Shown: positions 14,876-24,206, counted from the stretch's first letter. The stretch: DNA of 52,141 nucleotides from a bacterium (GCA_024278215.1 JAJRTR010000031.1:1-52141); one strand, 5' to 3'. Notes: generated by a model from the sequence alone, not told the origin. A program made the numbers and translations.

Positions 14876-16087
14876 TTGCCAAACAAAACAAACAATGCGT
14901 TTATTGTACTATTTCTCATGACGACAGCGCTTGCCGTGTACGGTTCTGCCGCAGTCGCAGGCGACGGCCCCGGTCGGCTCACCGGCCAGCAGGCTATCCC
15001 GGCTAACGGCAGGGTCACCATCCCTGTCATCGAAGTTCTTTTCCCCGGCGATGCGCCGCGTTCGACTGTCGACATGTCTTTCTTCAGCAACAAACTTAAT
15101 GCTATTACTTTCAGAAACTACTGGCACACGAATTCAAACGGTAAATACGATCCGAGAACTATGGTTGCCCGGCATTTGTCCGAAGATTCTTCATCGGCAG
15201 AAAAACTAAATGATGCTGCAACCCGCAAAGAGGAACTGATAGATATTGCTGAAACTATGCTCGGTGATTTAATTGCACAACAAGAGTTGGCGCCTGCGTC
15301 ACTCGACTCGACCGGCGTCTCTTTTATGCCCGACGGCTGGACCGACGGTTTGATACTGATTGTGCCCGGACTGGACGGAGCCGCGCCTGTCGTCCCCGGC
15401 AACAGGGGAAAGAAATTTTTCCAGAAACTCAGTCTCGGCCCCTTTCTCGCAGTAGGACCGGAGACCGGTAAGGAGGAAATACTAAAAGGGTTTTCCAGGC
15501 TTCTCGGACTTCAAAGCATCGGCGTGGACTGCACCGTATGTCTTTCATTATGCGCTTCCACTAACGATGACCTCCTTATTCTCGACGCATACAGCAGGAT
15601 GAAAGCCGGTTGGGTGGATGTACTGGGACTGGACGGCCCGCCGGGAACAGCTCTTATCCTGCCTTCGAGAACGACCGGGAAAATCTACCGCATCGGCGCA
15701 GGTAAGGAGTATTTCCTTATCGAGAACCGGAGCCCCGGCAAGTTTACCGACATCAAAATCGGCGAACCAGGACTCGCCATATATCACGTCGATGAGAATG
15801 CGGCGACGCACGGCAAAAGGCTCGACACCTGGAGACCGCGTGTTGTGAACGAATCGCCCGACGCTTCATTCCCGTTGCAGAATAATGAAGTTTGCAGACA
15901 ATCCGAATGCCTGTTCAGGGAAGGCGACAGCTTTGTGCCGGACTATGAAAACCAGAACGCGCCTTCCGAACACTACCACCCGCTGAACTCGAATTACTAC
16001 AGCGGCGAACCGTCGGACATTATTATCGAGGACATAGATACAAAAAATCATTTCCCGATTATCAGGGCCGTTATCGGATATCGCTGA
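14876..16087 (+). CDS. M6 (immune inhibitor A)-like secreted protein with a degenerate zinc site
   Basis: A secreted protein of about 403 residues; the N-terminus (FIVLFLMTTALAVYGSAAVA) is a clear signal peptide. The fold signatures are those of M6-family metalloprotease domains: PVIEVLFPGDAP, ITFRNYWHTNSNGKYD, KAGWVDV, and late IYRIGAGKEYFLIENRSPG with GLAIYHVDENAATHG. Where active members have HEFGHxLGL, this protein has KGFSRLLGLQS, so both zinc-binding histidines and the catalytic glutamate are missing and it should not be a protease. The start is a TTG at 14876 or 14870; the first lies 7 nt after ACAGG. It follows pfp by 29 nt. A binding or inhibitor role is possible but unproven. Confidence 0.66.
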   Translation: MPNKTNNAFIVLFLMTTALAVYGSAAVAGDGPGRLTGQQAIPANGRVTIPVIEVLFPGDAPRSTVDMSFFSNKLNAITFRNYWHTNSNGKYDPRTMVARHLSEDSSSAEKLNDAATRKEELIDIAETMLGDLIAQQELAPASLDSTGVSFMPDGWTDGLILIVPGLDGAAPVVPGNRGKKFFQKLSLGPFLAVGPETGKEEILKGFSRLLGLQSIGVDCTVCLSLCASTNDDLLILDAYSRMKAGWVDVLGLDGPPGTALILPSRTTGKIYRIGAGKEYFLIENRSPGKFTDIKIGEPGLAIYHVDENAATHGKRLDTWRPRVVNESPDASFPLQNNEVCRQSECLFREGDSFVPDYENQNAPSEHYHPLNSNYYSGEPSDIIIEDIDTKNHFPIIRAVIGYR

Positions 16088-16204
16088 TTCCACCGTAACG
16101 CGCCTGCCGGCGCGACGTTGTGAACATGGAAAACAGCCGCCGCGATTATGTTGTTTTTTTACTGCTTGTTTCATGGTTGCATTTTGTTGGGGGGGTAACC
16201 GGAT

Positions 16205-17221
16205 TTGAAAATATTGAAGTTGCTGCTTGTCGTATTCGTAATTTGCACGGCAGCGTTGCTCGCGTTTTTTTTCTATCTCGATTCGCCCGTCTCTCCGGGA
16301 AGCCGAACGCGGAGATTCGTCATCCGTTCGGGTGAGTCGGCACAGCAGATAGCACAGAATCTGCGTGAAGAAGATTTGATCAGGAACGAAACATATTTCC
16401 TGATCGTCGCAAGAATGAGCAAACAGTCGTCTGCCCTGAGGGCCGGTCTGTTCGAGATTTCCGCCTCCATGACCACAAGGCAGATTGTAGACCACCTCGC
16501 CACCACAAACGGACTGCCGCGTGAAATCCGACTCACTATCCCGGAAGGTTTCACCGCCGCGGATGTCGCCGACAGGATGCAGAGCGTCGGCCTGTGCAAC
16601 AGCAGTACATTCATGGATGTCGTCGATAATTTTGAGGATTACGGCATCGACCTGCGGGGAGTCGAGGCGGACAGTCTCGAGGGTTTTCTTTTCCCCGAGA
16701 CATATTTCATCGACGAAACCGCCGACTGCAAAGGAACCGCCCGGCGAATGGTCGATCTTTTTTTCAAGCACTTCGGCCCGAAGGAACGCAGACTCGCCGG
16801 CTCTCTCGGCCTGACAACACTCGAGGCCGTCACACTCGCGTCGCTTATCGAGATGGAAGCGCAACTCGACAGCGAACGTGCGCGAATATCCGGCGTCCTG
16901 TACAACCGTCTGAAACGCGGCATGTTGCTCCAGTGCGACGCCTCCGTGCAATACGCGCTTTCCGAAAGGAAGAAACGGCTTCTTTACAAAGACCTTGAGA
17001 TAGACTCGCCTTACAACACATACTTATATAAGGGGCTTCCCCCGGGTCCGATATGCAACCCCGGCGCAGGTTCACTGCGGGCGGCACTGAGACCTGAAAA
17101 AACCGATTACCTTTATTACGTAGCGCGGCGCGACGGTTCGGGCAGCCACGTGTTCAGCCGCAGCAACGCTGAACACAACCGGGCGAAGAACCGCATAAAA
17201 AGAGAAATGAAAAAAAGGTAA
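16205..17221 (+). CDS. mltG: Endolytic transglycosylase MltG
   Basis: A 338-residue inner-membrane protein that cuts nascent peptidoglycan glycan strands. One N-terminal transmembrane helix (residues 5-24) is followed by a LysM-like region (FVIRSGESAQQIAQNLRE) and the YceG domain with LEGFLFPETYF, the catalytic glutamate E216 in ASLIEMEA, and LQCDASVQYAL near the end. Length is typical. The start codon is TTG at 16205 behind a G-rich tract. It ends 19 nt before the radical SAM gene, so the two are probably cotranscribed. Confidence 0.93.
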   Translation: MKILKLLLVVFVICTAALLAFFFYLDSPVSPGSRTRRFVIRSGESAQQIAQNLREEDLIRNETYFLIVARMSKQSSALRAGLFEISASMTTRQIVDHLATTNGLPREIRLTIPEGFTAADVADRMQSVGLCNSSTFMDVVDNFEDYGIDLRGVEADSLEGFLFPETYFIDETADCKGTARRMVDLFFKHFGPKERRLAGSLGLTTLEAVTLASLIEMEAQLDSERARISGVLYNRLKRGMLLQCDASVQYALSERKKRLLYKDLEIDSPYNTYLYKGLPPGPICNPGAGSLRAALRPEKTDYLYYVARRDGSGSHVFSRSNAEHNRAKNRIKREMKKR

Positions 17222-17240
17222 TCCGCAGCGGCGGCGAACG

Positions 17241-18332
17241 ATGAGTCTCAACAAAGAGATTATCCTGAGGGCGGTGGACGTGCCTTTCCACAGGTCGTTC
17301 CGCGCACTCGGGCACCCTGTCATCGCACCTCTCGAAATCACTTTTGCCGTCACTTACCGCTGCCTCAACCTGTGCCATACATGCAACAGTTTCCAACACT
17401 CGCGGATGACCGAAATGTCCGATAAAGACTACTCGGCAATTTTTCAGGATATGCCCTTCACGCCTTTTTCAATCGTATTCACCGGCGGCGAGCCTTTCCT
17501 GCGCGGCGACTTCGGCAAAATCATCGGACTGGCCTGCAAAGAACTCGAACCGCCACTCGTGCAGATTCAATCGTGCGGCGACCAGCCCGATACAATCGCC
17601 GATACAATGCGGCAGCTTCCGGACTACTATAAAAACATCCAGTTTGTTGTATGGCTTTCCATGGACGGCACACACAGCGACCTCGAGCAGATGCGCGGCG
17701 GCGTCCCGCATTCCTTCGAATCACTGCTCAAGTCATACAAGATGCTGCGTTCGATCAGCGCACCCAACATGCTGGTCGGGCTGAATCTGCTGATATCGAA
17801 ATTCAACGAAGACAAAGGCCTGCGCCTCGTAGACGACGCCTTCAGCCTCTATCCTGACATGGTGTCCCTTGACATCGCTTTCGGCTCCGAGGTGCTCGGC
17901 GTAACTGCTGTGCAGGTGATGCCGGATATAGAAAAAGTCGACGCTATTGTGTCATCATATACGACAAGACTACGGAGAATGCGGGGCCGCAGCGCCGTGC
18001 GGCTTTTCAGACGGCTGCTCGCGGGCAGGGTGCGGATGGCACAGCACAATATACGTTACATGACACGCATGCACAGTTGTTTCGCGGGCCACGCCTCTCT
18101 CTATATCGACCCCGCGGGCTCTGTGAAGGACTGCCCCGTTGCCGCTCGCGAACTCGGCGATCTCAAAGAAAATGCCTTCAGTCTCGACAGGATACTAAAA
18201 GCCGAAACAGCGAACAGGGTGCGCGACCAGGTGAAAAACAGCGATTGCTTCTGCACAATGGCCGCTACCTCTCTGTCGAATTTCTTTCTTTCGCCGCGTG
18301 GATATTTACAGCTCGCCGCGGCAAGTTTATGA
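17241..18332 (+). CDS. Radical SAM protein with C-terminal cysteine cluster
   Basis: A 363-residue radical SAM enzyme. The SAM-binding [4Fe-4S] motif is C41-x3-C45-x2-C48 (YRCLNLCHTC), followed by the glycine motif FTGGEPFLRGD. A C-terminal set of cysteines (HSCFAGHASLYID, KDCPVA, DCFCTM) resembles SPASM or twitch domains that hold extra clusters in peptide-modifying and heme-pathway enzymes. The substrate cannot be told: no precursor peptide gene is visible next to it. The ribosome-binding site is weak. It lies directly after mltG. Confidence 0.82.
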   Translation: MSLNKEIILRAVDVPFHRSFRALGHPVIAPLEITFAVTYRCLNLCHTCNSFQHSRMTEMSDKDYSAIFQDMPFTPFSIVFTGGEPFLRGDFGKIIGLACKELEPPLVQIQSCGDQPDTIADTMRQLPDYYKNIQFVVWLSMDGTHSDLEQMRGGVPHSFESLLKSYKMLRSISAPNMLVGLNLLISKFNEDKGLRLVDDAFSLYPDMVSLDIAFGSEVLGVTAVQVMPDIEKVDAIVSSYTTRLRRMRGRSAVRLFRRLLAGRVRMAQHNIRYMTRMHSCFAGHASLYIDPAGSVKDCPVAARELGDLKENAFSLDRILKAETANRVRDQVKNSDCFCTMAATSLSNFFLSPRGYLQLAAASL

Positions 18333-18434
18333 CAATGTTTTTATAACGTACAGTTGTGGCTTGCGAACATGATTCGGCTCACAGGATAGTGTCGATAATA
18401 ATGTTAAGGAGAAAACCATCGTGTTCGATCTGTG

Positions 18435-18464
18435 CGTTCCCGTGTCGGCTCCCGGGAACGATGA
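18435..18464 (+). repeat. GTTCCC-type hairpin (REP-like)
   Basis: GCGTTCCCGTGTCGGCTCCC and GGGAACGATGAG form a hairpin with GTTCCCG/CGGGAAC arms and the trailing GATGA shared with the copies in family C and at 37652. It lies alone between the radical SAM and folP genes. Confidence 0.55.
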
Positions 18465-18519
18465 GAAACGATACGCAGGCTGTTGAAAATATGCTGAAAA
18501 CAATTTGCCGGGAGGCATC

Positions 18520-19758
18520 ATGTACATACAGGGAATACATCCGAGAAACTTAAACGACATAGTAGTGGAAATGGTCAGGCTGGGCATCCCGCCCCGCAAA
18601 CTCGAAGCGATGGCCACACGAGGCCTGTTTCAGGTGCTGCGCGTTACCGGCGTGTCACCCGCCGCCGGTCGCATCATAAAAGAAGAGATGCTTGCGGCAG
18701 GAGGCGACGCCGCAATGCCGCTGTCCGCTTATGAAGCCACCTCGCCGCACTCCTTCGACCTCATTCTTATGGGTTCACTTGACACTTACCGTGTCTGCAT
18801 CGAGAAATCCGCCTCCAATTCACCTGAACTTACGGAGATTTGCAGCCGGATAAAAACCGTGCTGCTGCGGGTCGAGGGTTCGGTTGGTCCAGAACCCATC
18901 GACTGGCCTGACGGCCCCATGACTTTCGGCTCGAAAACTTATGTCATGGGCATCATAAACTGCACACCTGACTCCTTTTACGACGGCGGTCGCAACCTCG
19001 CTTTCGACGATGCCCTCACTTCGGCCCGCGACATGATCGAAGCCGGTGCCGACATCCTCGACATAGGCGGCGAATCCACAAAACCCGGCGCTGAACCTGT
19101 CCCTGTCGATGAAGAAATCAAACGCACAGTGCCGCTGATCAAAGCGCTGCACAGCGAGTACCCCGGCATCCGCATTTCCATCGACACATATAAAGCGAAA
19201 GTAGCCCGGGCCGCACTCGAAGCCGGTGCCGCAATGATAAACGACATCTCCGCACTCGGGCTCGACGCCGCACTCGCGTCTGTCGCGGCGGACTCCGGCG
19301 TGCCCCTGTGCCTGATGCACATGCAGGGCACTCCAGCCGACATGCAGAAGAATCCATCCTACCCCGGCGATGTCTGCTATGAGATAAATGTTTTCTTTCG
19401 CCGGAGAATCGCAGCCGCTGTCGAAGCGGGCATAAAAGAAACGCAGATTGTGATTGACCCCGGTATCGGATTCGGCAAAACCCTCGAACATAACCTCGAA
19501 ATACTAAGCCGCCTCAGTGAATTCAAATCACACGGCAGACCGCTGCTTGTGGGCGCATCGCGCAAAAGTTTCATCGGCGCCACTCTCGACCTCGAGCCCG
19601 GCCAGCGCCTCGAAGGTTCGCTCGCCGCCGCTGTACTCGCCGTCGTCGGCGGTACGGATATTATCAGGGTTCACGATGTGCGCGAAACAGTGCGCGCCGT
19701 TCGCCTCGCCGACGCCGTCATCCGTAAAAAACGTTTCCTGGAGAAAAAGCATGATTGA
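18520..19758 (+). CDS. folP: Dihydropteroate synthase with N-terminal extension
   Basis: A 412-residue enzyme joining p-aminobenzoate to the pterin pyrophosphate in folate synthesis. The TIM-barrel domain (about residues 130-405) shows MGIINCTPDSFYDGG, DILDIGGESTKPGA, ISIDTYKAKVA, INDISAL, VIDPGIGFGKT and LVGASRKSFIG. The first about 125 residues (MYIQGIHPRN..., RVTGVSPAAGRIIKEEML) form the extra domain also seen in dihydropteroate synthases of some deltaproteobacteria. The start at 18520 follows GGGAGG by 5 nt. It overlaps the next gene by 8 nt. Confidence 0.94.
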   Translation: MYIQGIHPRNLNDIVVEMVRLGIPPRKLEAMATRGLFQVLRVTGVSPAAGRIIKEEMLAAGGDAAMPLSAYEATSPHSFDLILMGSLDTYRVCIEKSASNSPELTEICSRIKTVLLRVEGSVGPEPIDWPDGPMTFGSKTYVMGIINCTPDSFYDGGRNLAFDDALTSARDMIEAGADILDIGGESTKPGAEPVPVDEEIKRTVPLIKALHSEYPGIRISIDTYKAKVARAALEAGAAMINDISALGLDAALASVAADSGVPLCLMHMQGTPADMQKNPSYPGDVCYEINVFFRRRIAAAVEAGIKETQIVIDPGIGFGKTLEHNLEILSRLSEFKSHGRPLLVGASRKSFIGATLDLEPGQRLEGSLAAAVLAVVGGTDIIRVHDVRETVRAVRLADAVIRKKRFLEKKHD

Positions 19759-19990
19759 GATAGACACACAGGGAATGACAGCCGGCGAACTCGATGAAAT
19801 TCTATGCGAAGTCTGCAACAACGCGCCACTTGCATACTATTGCCCCGCATGTGATTTTAAAGTCTGCACAGACTGCCTTCCAGCCGCTTTTAAAAAGCAG
19901 AAGCACGGCGGCGCGCTCGTCTGCAAACGTTGCGGGCACGTCGACAGGAAACTCGACACCTTCGTCGGCCAAACAGGCGCGAACATGTAG
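19751..19990 (+). CDS. Small zinc-binding protein with four CxxC knuckles
   Basis: A 79-residue protein with cysteine pairs C19-C22, C31-C34, C39-C42 and C58-C61 plus H52, a B-box or zinc-ribbon-like layout that should bind two zinc ions. No catalytic motif is seen, so it probably makes protein or nucleic-acid contacts. Its ATG lies inside the end of folP (8-nt overlap) behind GGAGAAAAAG, so it is translated with folP. A mini family-A element follows, then the convergent alcohol dehydrogenase. Confidence 0.8.
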   Translation: MIEIDTQGMTAGELDEILCEVCNNAPLAYYCPACDFKVCTDCLPAAFKKQKHGGALVCKRCGHVDRKLDTFVGQTGANM

Positions 19991-20002
19991 TCGTTTATCA
20001 AA

Positions 20003-20030
20003 CCGCATTTGTGAGATTTGCGGGCTAATT
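20003..20030. repeat. Mini family-A element at a convergent junction
   Basis: ACCGCATTTGTGAGATTTGC followed by GGGCTAA is an imperfect palindrome made of the two family-A ends joined directly. It fills the gap between two convergent genes and touches the TAA stop of the alcohol dehydrogenase gene on the minus strand. It may act as a two-way terminator. Confidence 0.55.
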
Positions 20031-21363
20031 ACGGGATCAGGCTCAAGTCGCCGGTAAACGCCGCCTTGAGCGTTGGGGCCATCTTCGAGTCGATCTCTCC
20101 TTTTTCAACATCAAGCGGTGTGGGCATGTTCTGGAGTTTCATCTTCAGTTGCGGGTTTTTGGATGCATCGATCATTGTGTCGATCTGTTTAGCGGGAACT
20201 CCCGCTTCATCGAGCGTCGTGGGGAATCCGATCTTTCGGGAAAGCGCGATCATGGCCTTCGCGAGAGTTTCGCCGAGTTCGCGTCCGCCTGTTGAACTGA
20301 TATCAACATCAGCGGGAATGTAGCCTGCCTGCTGGTATATTGGTGCGATCGCCCGGTTCTGGTCTTCGATGGTGTCGCTGAACAGCACTGTATAGTATGG
20401 GTTCAGCACGGCACAGGCGCGACCGTGTGGAAGGTAATGAATCAGTTGGAACGAGCCGAGATGCCCGCCGTTTGTGCCGCCTTTTTCCACCTGTCCCGTG
20501 GCATCGTTCTTCTTTGCTATCATGATGGCGTATCCGCCAAGGTCGGTGCCGAGTCCGAGAGCTGTTCGAGCGTCGTCGCTCCGCGGATTCTCGACAACCG
20601 CCGGCAACGCTTCGACGATCAGCCCGATAGCGGATATTGTAATCTCTTTCATCTCTTCGTAGTAGACCTTGCCCGCAGCGCCCATGAAGACTTCCCAGCA
20701 GTGGGCGATCCCGTCGAGTCCTCCGTCCAGGGTCAGCGACACGGGGCAGTTCTTTGTGATACCGTAATCGAAGACTGCCGCGGGGGGAGTGATGGTGTCG
20801 TCGACAATCAGTTTCTTTATTCCAGGCACAGGGTCCGTGATATTTGAATACTTAGTCAGGTGCGCGCCGGAACTGGACACTGTCTGAACTGCTATTACGG
20901 GAATAACTTTTTTGTTTTCCTTCTCGAGCAGAGCGGCCACCTGGTCGACACCGAAGAAGGGTTCGAGGTCATTACCTTCGATAGTGTTGAGAACGGCTGC
21001 CGCTTTCGCCGCGTCTATCAGGCTTCCTCCGCCCGCCGCGACGATACATTCAGGCTTTCTCTTGGCTACAGCGAGAGCCATCCTGTAGACATCTTCCCTT
21101 GGCGCGTTGGGGCGTGCGCCGGGCTCGATCGCGCCGAATTCCACACCCGCGCCGGACAGGCTGTCAGACACTTTTCCCAGAAAGGTTTCCGCCCATTCTT
21201 TTCTTTTGCCGCCGGTGCGGCCTGCCCCGAACAGCAGCGCTTTTTTCCCATATTCCGCAGTATATTTTCCAACACTGCCGAGCACGCCTGTTCCGAAGGC
21301 ATATCTATCGCCCTTCCAGTCTTTAAGGAGTGTTTCCGCCTTTTGTCTGTATTCCGGGTTCAT
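20029..21363 (-). CDS. Iron-containing alcohol dehydrogenase family protein
   Basis: A 444-residue group III alcohol dehydrogenase, a cytoplasmic metal- and NAD(P)-dependent oxidoreductase. The nucleotide-binding loop is AAGGGSLIDAAKA; metal ligands are expected in DGGLDGIAHCWE and in GGHLGSFQLIHYLPHGRACA (H...H...H). The length is longer than the 380-400 of YqhD/AdhB-type enzymes, with extra segments near the N-terminus, so the substrate is open. The start follows AAAGGGG. It is the last of three consecutive minus-strand genes that need not form one operon. Confidence 0.88.
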   Translation of the reverse strand: MNPEYRQKAETLLKDWKGDRYAFGTGVLGSVGKYTAEYGKKALLFGAGRTGGKRKEWAETFLGKVSDSLSGAGVEFGAIEPGARPNAPREDVYRMALAVAKRKPECIVAAGGGSLIDAAKAAAVLNTIEGNDLEPFFGVDQVAALLEKENKKVIPVIAVQTVSSSGAHLTKYSNITDPVPGIKKLIVDDTITPPAAVFDYGITKNCPVSLTLDGGLDGIAHCWEVFMGAAGKVYYEEMKEITISAIGLIVEALPAVVENPRSDDARTALGLGTDLGGYAIMIAKKNDATGQVEKGGTNGGHLGSFQLIHYLPHGRACAVLNPYYTVLFSDTIEDQNRAIAPIYQQAGYIPADVDISSTGGRELGETLAKAMIALSRKIGFPTTLDEAGVPAKQIDTMIDASKNPQLKMKLQNMPTPLDVEKGEIDSKMAPTLKAAFTGDLSLIP

Positions 21364-21456
21364 GGGTTATACCCCTTTCTTTTCTACCAACTTTCAGTTA
21401 TCCACTCGTTATGTGTTGGATTTTAATTTGATCATTACAATTTTTCAAATGATCCG

Positions 21457-22875
21457 TTATGAACGCGGAGCGTCGGTTTTTTTAAGAGCCCACATTCCCA
21501 TGTCATGCTTCTTCGCGTCGTCCTCTGCTTTGTTGAACTTATTTTTCAGGTCATGTTTCGCCTTGTGGTCGGAGAGAGCGTATCCGCTTTTTATCACCTG
21601 CTCGTTCAAGGTCGATCCGTTATCGAGAAAGATATAAACTTTTGCCGGTTCGTAGCGACCGCCCGGAGCAACCTGCCTGCACTTGAGTTGTTTGCCTGCA
21701 ACTTTGTCCTGCATGAAATTAAAAGACTGCCTGTAGACGCCGCGGTTTCTGCTGAAAAACTCTCCCGGCACTTCGACACCGGCGAGTTTATACTCTTTTC
21801 CGTCGGCAGCCAATACATGGTCCGCATTGTATATTGTCTCGACAGTAATTGTGAATTCATTATCTTTTTTATCGTTCTTTTTTTGTGGCGACGCCTGTTT
21901 TTGCGGTTTACTCTGTTTCGGTTGTTTACTCTGTTTCGCAGGTTTCGCAGGTTTCGCCTGTTTCGACTGTGCGGAATGTTCCGGGAAAACAGTTCGCAGG
22001 GCGTCGAGTTTCTTTTTGACCTCATTTTTGTCGATATCCGGCTGAATCTCGATAGTGAAGTTTTTCCTGCTGTTTCCCGAAGTCATTTTTTTCTCGACGA
22101 TATCGCAGCATTCGTCGTTGAGGTCGCAACCGATGGACGAGCGGCTAAGGGCTTTTGCCGCGACACAGGTTGTTCCGCCGCCTGCGAAAGGATCGAGAAC
22201 AGTCTCGCCGACACATGAGAATAATTTGACGAGTCTTTGCGCGAGTTCTTCAGGGAAACGGGGCCAGTCGACGGTATCATCATCGAGTCCCGGAAATATC
22301 CAGAGCCCTGACAAAAGTTTTTTCGCTTCACGCGCGGAAAGGGTGGACCTGTCGCGTTTTGTGCCGCTCGGAGACGGCGCGTCTCCATTTTTTTTCATTA
22401 TCATTATCAGGTCAACATTGGTATCGAGCGATCCCGTTCGCGGCAGGTATCTTTTTGTACCGGTTTTCGCGGGTTCGCCTGATTCCGGCTGGTAGATGAT
22501 CACGCCGTTGTTTTTGAAGCCTGCGGTCCTGCACGTTTCGACGACTACGCTTTGGACAGATATGGACTTGCCCGCGCGCAGGCTGTAGAATCGGTTTGCG
22601 CCACGCTCGATGTATATACATATCATGCAGCCCGGCGACAGCACTCTCGCGCATTCCTGCCACACGAGCGACAGGTTCCGGCAGTATTCGTCAACACTGC
22701 GGCATTTCCCCAGCCCGGCACCTTTCTTCGATTCCCATGCCGGCGGCGATGTCACCACCAGTTGGACGGATTCATCTTCAATATTCTGTAGATTCCTGGA
22801 ATCGCCGATTATCAGGCGATGTGTATTTTTTATGTACGTTTTACGTTTCTTTGCGGGCGCTGGTTTCTTTCCCAT
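21457..22875 (-). CDS. DNA methyltransferase fused to an SNase-like domain
   Basis: One 472-residue frame with two parts. Residues 15-265 form a DNA amino-methyltransferase of the beta order: motif IV TSPPAW (42-47) comes before the SAM motif LDPFAGGGTTCVAA (227-240). A 35-residue linker rich in K, Q, P and S (301-335) leads into a staphylococcal-nuclease-like domain (341-462: ETIYNADHVLAADGKEYKLA, then DDAKKHDMGMW). Arg-35 and Glu-43 of active SNases appear replaced by Lys and by Gln/Ser, and Arg-87 is not clearly conserved, so this part is probably a binding module. No restriction endonuclease gene is adjacent. Start at 22875 behind GGAAGGA; an upstream ATG at 22914 is possible. Confidence 0.8.
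   Translation of the reverse strand: MGKKPAPAKKRKTYIKNTHRLIIGDSRNLQNIEDESVQLVVTSPPAWESKKGAGLGKCRSVDEYCRNLSLVWQECARVLSPGCMICIYIERGANRFYSLRAGKSISVQSVVVETCRTAGFKNNGVIIYQPESGEPAKTGTKRYLPRTGSLDTNVDLIMIMKKNGDAPSPSGTKRDRSTLSAREAKKLLSGLWIFPGLDDDTVDWPRFPEELAQRLVKLFSCVGETVLDPFAGGGTTCVAAKALSRSSIGCDLNDECCDIVEKKMTSGNSRKNFTIEIQPDIDKNEVKKKLDALRTVFPEHSAQSKQAKPAKPAKQSKQPKQSKPQKQASPQKKNDKKDNEFTITVETIYNADHVLAADGKEYKLAGVEVPGEFFSRNRGVYRQSFNFMQDKVAGKQLKCRQVAPGGRYEPAKVYIFLDNGSTLNEQVIKSGYALSDHKAKHDLKNKFNKAEDDAKKHDMGMWALKKTDAPRS
21903..21975 (+). repeat. Short tandem repeat encoding the methyltransferase-SNase linker
   Basis: Repeated units like GTTTCGCAG and GTTTCGCCTG run through this stretch, encoding KPAK and KQSK on the minus strand. 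Such a microsatellite-like tract can change length by slippage; in-frame changes would lengthen or shorten the linker. Confidence 0.55.
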
Positions 22876-22982
22876 TGGTCTTCCTTCCATCATCCTGCGT
22901 TTCCAGCAGGACACGTGTTTTTTATAGCTTCATTTTGATTCTGAAAAGAACTATAAAGTTCAGTTCGCCGACTTCACCCGGC

Positions 22983-24089
22983 TTACGTCTGTTCAATTTC
23001 ACATTCGAAATACTGGTGGAACTCTTCAGGCAAGTCATGATAATCCTGTGCTGCGGCTATGCCCGACAGGTCGACGGAATTGAAAGTATGCCAGAACATG
23101 ACAACGGAATCGCCACGGTCTTCTTTGCAGTATGCGCCGATCAGGGCGGCGAGGGCTTTGCCTGTGTAGACGCCTTCGACTTTCAGACCGGCATATTTCG
23201 CGGCGAGCGCTATGGCTTCCCTTCCCTCGTGTGTGTATTTCCCGTACTCGCCGCCGAAATAATCTTCCACAAGGTCGACATCGAACGGTGTCGTGACGAC
23301 AAGCGGAAAATCTCTGTCCGCCGCTTTCAGCCTGATGGAAGCTTGTGTGGCGAGCGAAGAAAACACGATGCGATTTCCGAATAATCTGTCGGTTACCTTT
23401 ACACCTGTGACCTTTGTCTTGAGACCCGCGGCTTTGCAGCCTGCCTCGAGTCCTGCTGCTGTTCCGCAGGTGCCGACGGCTACGAATATCCTGTCGGGCT
23501 CTGGGCATTCGCCCGCCTCGATCTGGTCGCGGAGCTCGAACACCGCGTTTATGTAGCCTGTCGCGCCGAGTGCGGAAGAGCCGCCCGGCGGTACGATATA
23601 CGGTGTTCTCATATCCGAAACAGATTGCCTTGCGTACACTTCAAGCGCTTTCCCCGGCAACTGTCCAGTGTTTTGTGCAAGGACAAGTTCTTCGCCGTAG
23701 TGCAATCCAACAAGAAGGTTTTTTCTGACGTCTTCGGTGACCGGTTGAGGGACCAGACAACTGGTAGTCGGGAAACCATGATTCGCGCCGTGAATAGTTG
23801 TCGCTAGGCAGTGATTGGAGCCGATGCCGCCGAATGTGAGCAGCCTTTTCGAGTGACGTCTTTCGGCATCGGCGAGGAGGAATTCGAGTTTCCTTATTTT
23901 GTTGCCGCCATACTCGCAATGAGTCAGGTCGTCGCGCTTGATGAATAATCTGCCCACACCGACGGCCTCGGCGAGCTCAGGCGCCTCATGCACAGGTGTT
24001 GGAAAATCACCTATAGGTATACGCCTGATTTTGTTGATCAGTCGCGGGTACTCCCTGAAAAGGGGATATTGCTCATCCTGAACAGGCAT
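22983..24089 (-). CDS. PLP-dependent D-cysteine desulfhydrase/ACC-deaminase family protein
   Basis: A 368-residue fold-type II PLP enzyme. The PLP lysine lies in EYGGNKIRKLEFLL, the substrate loop in GGIGSNHCLATTIHG, and the cofactor phosphate loop near VAVGTCGTAAGLEAG. This family includes D-cysteine desulfhydrase, which yields pyruvate, sulfide and ammonia, and ACC deaminase; with the sequence alone the first is more likely. The start at 24089 follows GAGGAC by about 8 nt. The neighbours do not form an obvious pathway. Confidence 0.85.
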   Translation of the reverse strand: MPVQDEQYPLFREYPRLINKIRRIPIGDFPTPVHEAPELAEAVGVGRLFIKRDDLTHCEYGGNKIRKLEFLLADAERRHSKRLLTFGGIGSNHCLATTIHGANHGFPTTSCLVPQPVTEDVRKNLLVGLHYGEELVLAQNTGQLPGKALEVYARQSVSDMRTPYIVPPGGSSALGATGYINAVFELRDQIEAGECPEPDRIFVAVGTCGTAAGLEAGCKAAGLKTKVTGVKVTDRLFGNRIVFSSLATQASIRLKAADRDFPLVVTTPFDVDLVEDYFGGEYGKYTHEGREAIALAAKYAGLKVEGVYTGKALAALIGAYCKEDRGDSVVMFWHTFNSVDLSGIAAAQDYHDLPEEFHQYFECEIEQT

Positions 24090-24171
24090 TAAGGTAGTCC
24101 TCTATATATGGCGGGACCAAAGACAAGGGGGGCGACTCAGCATGAAGGTTGCCGAAAAGCATATTGCAGAA

Positions 24172-24206
24172 ATGAATAAAACGAAAAGCGCCCGTGAGAA
24201 TGGGCG
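24172..24206 (-). terminator. Intrinsic terminator after the outer-membrane protein gene
   Basis: Read on the minus strand, CGCCC-ATTCTCAC-GGGCG starts immediately after the TAA stop and runs into CTTTTCGTTTTATT. This is a compact Rho-independent terminator. Confidence 0.78.

Noticed and set aside
13572-14891. A 439-codon open frame on the minus strand across the phosphofructokinase gene
   Set aside because: It is antisense to a clearly conserved enzyme and shows no motifs of its own.
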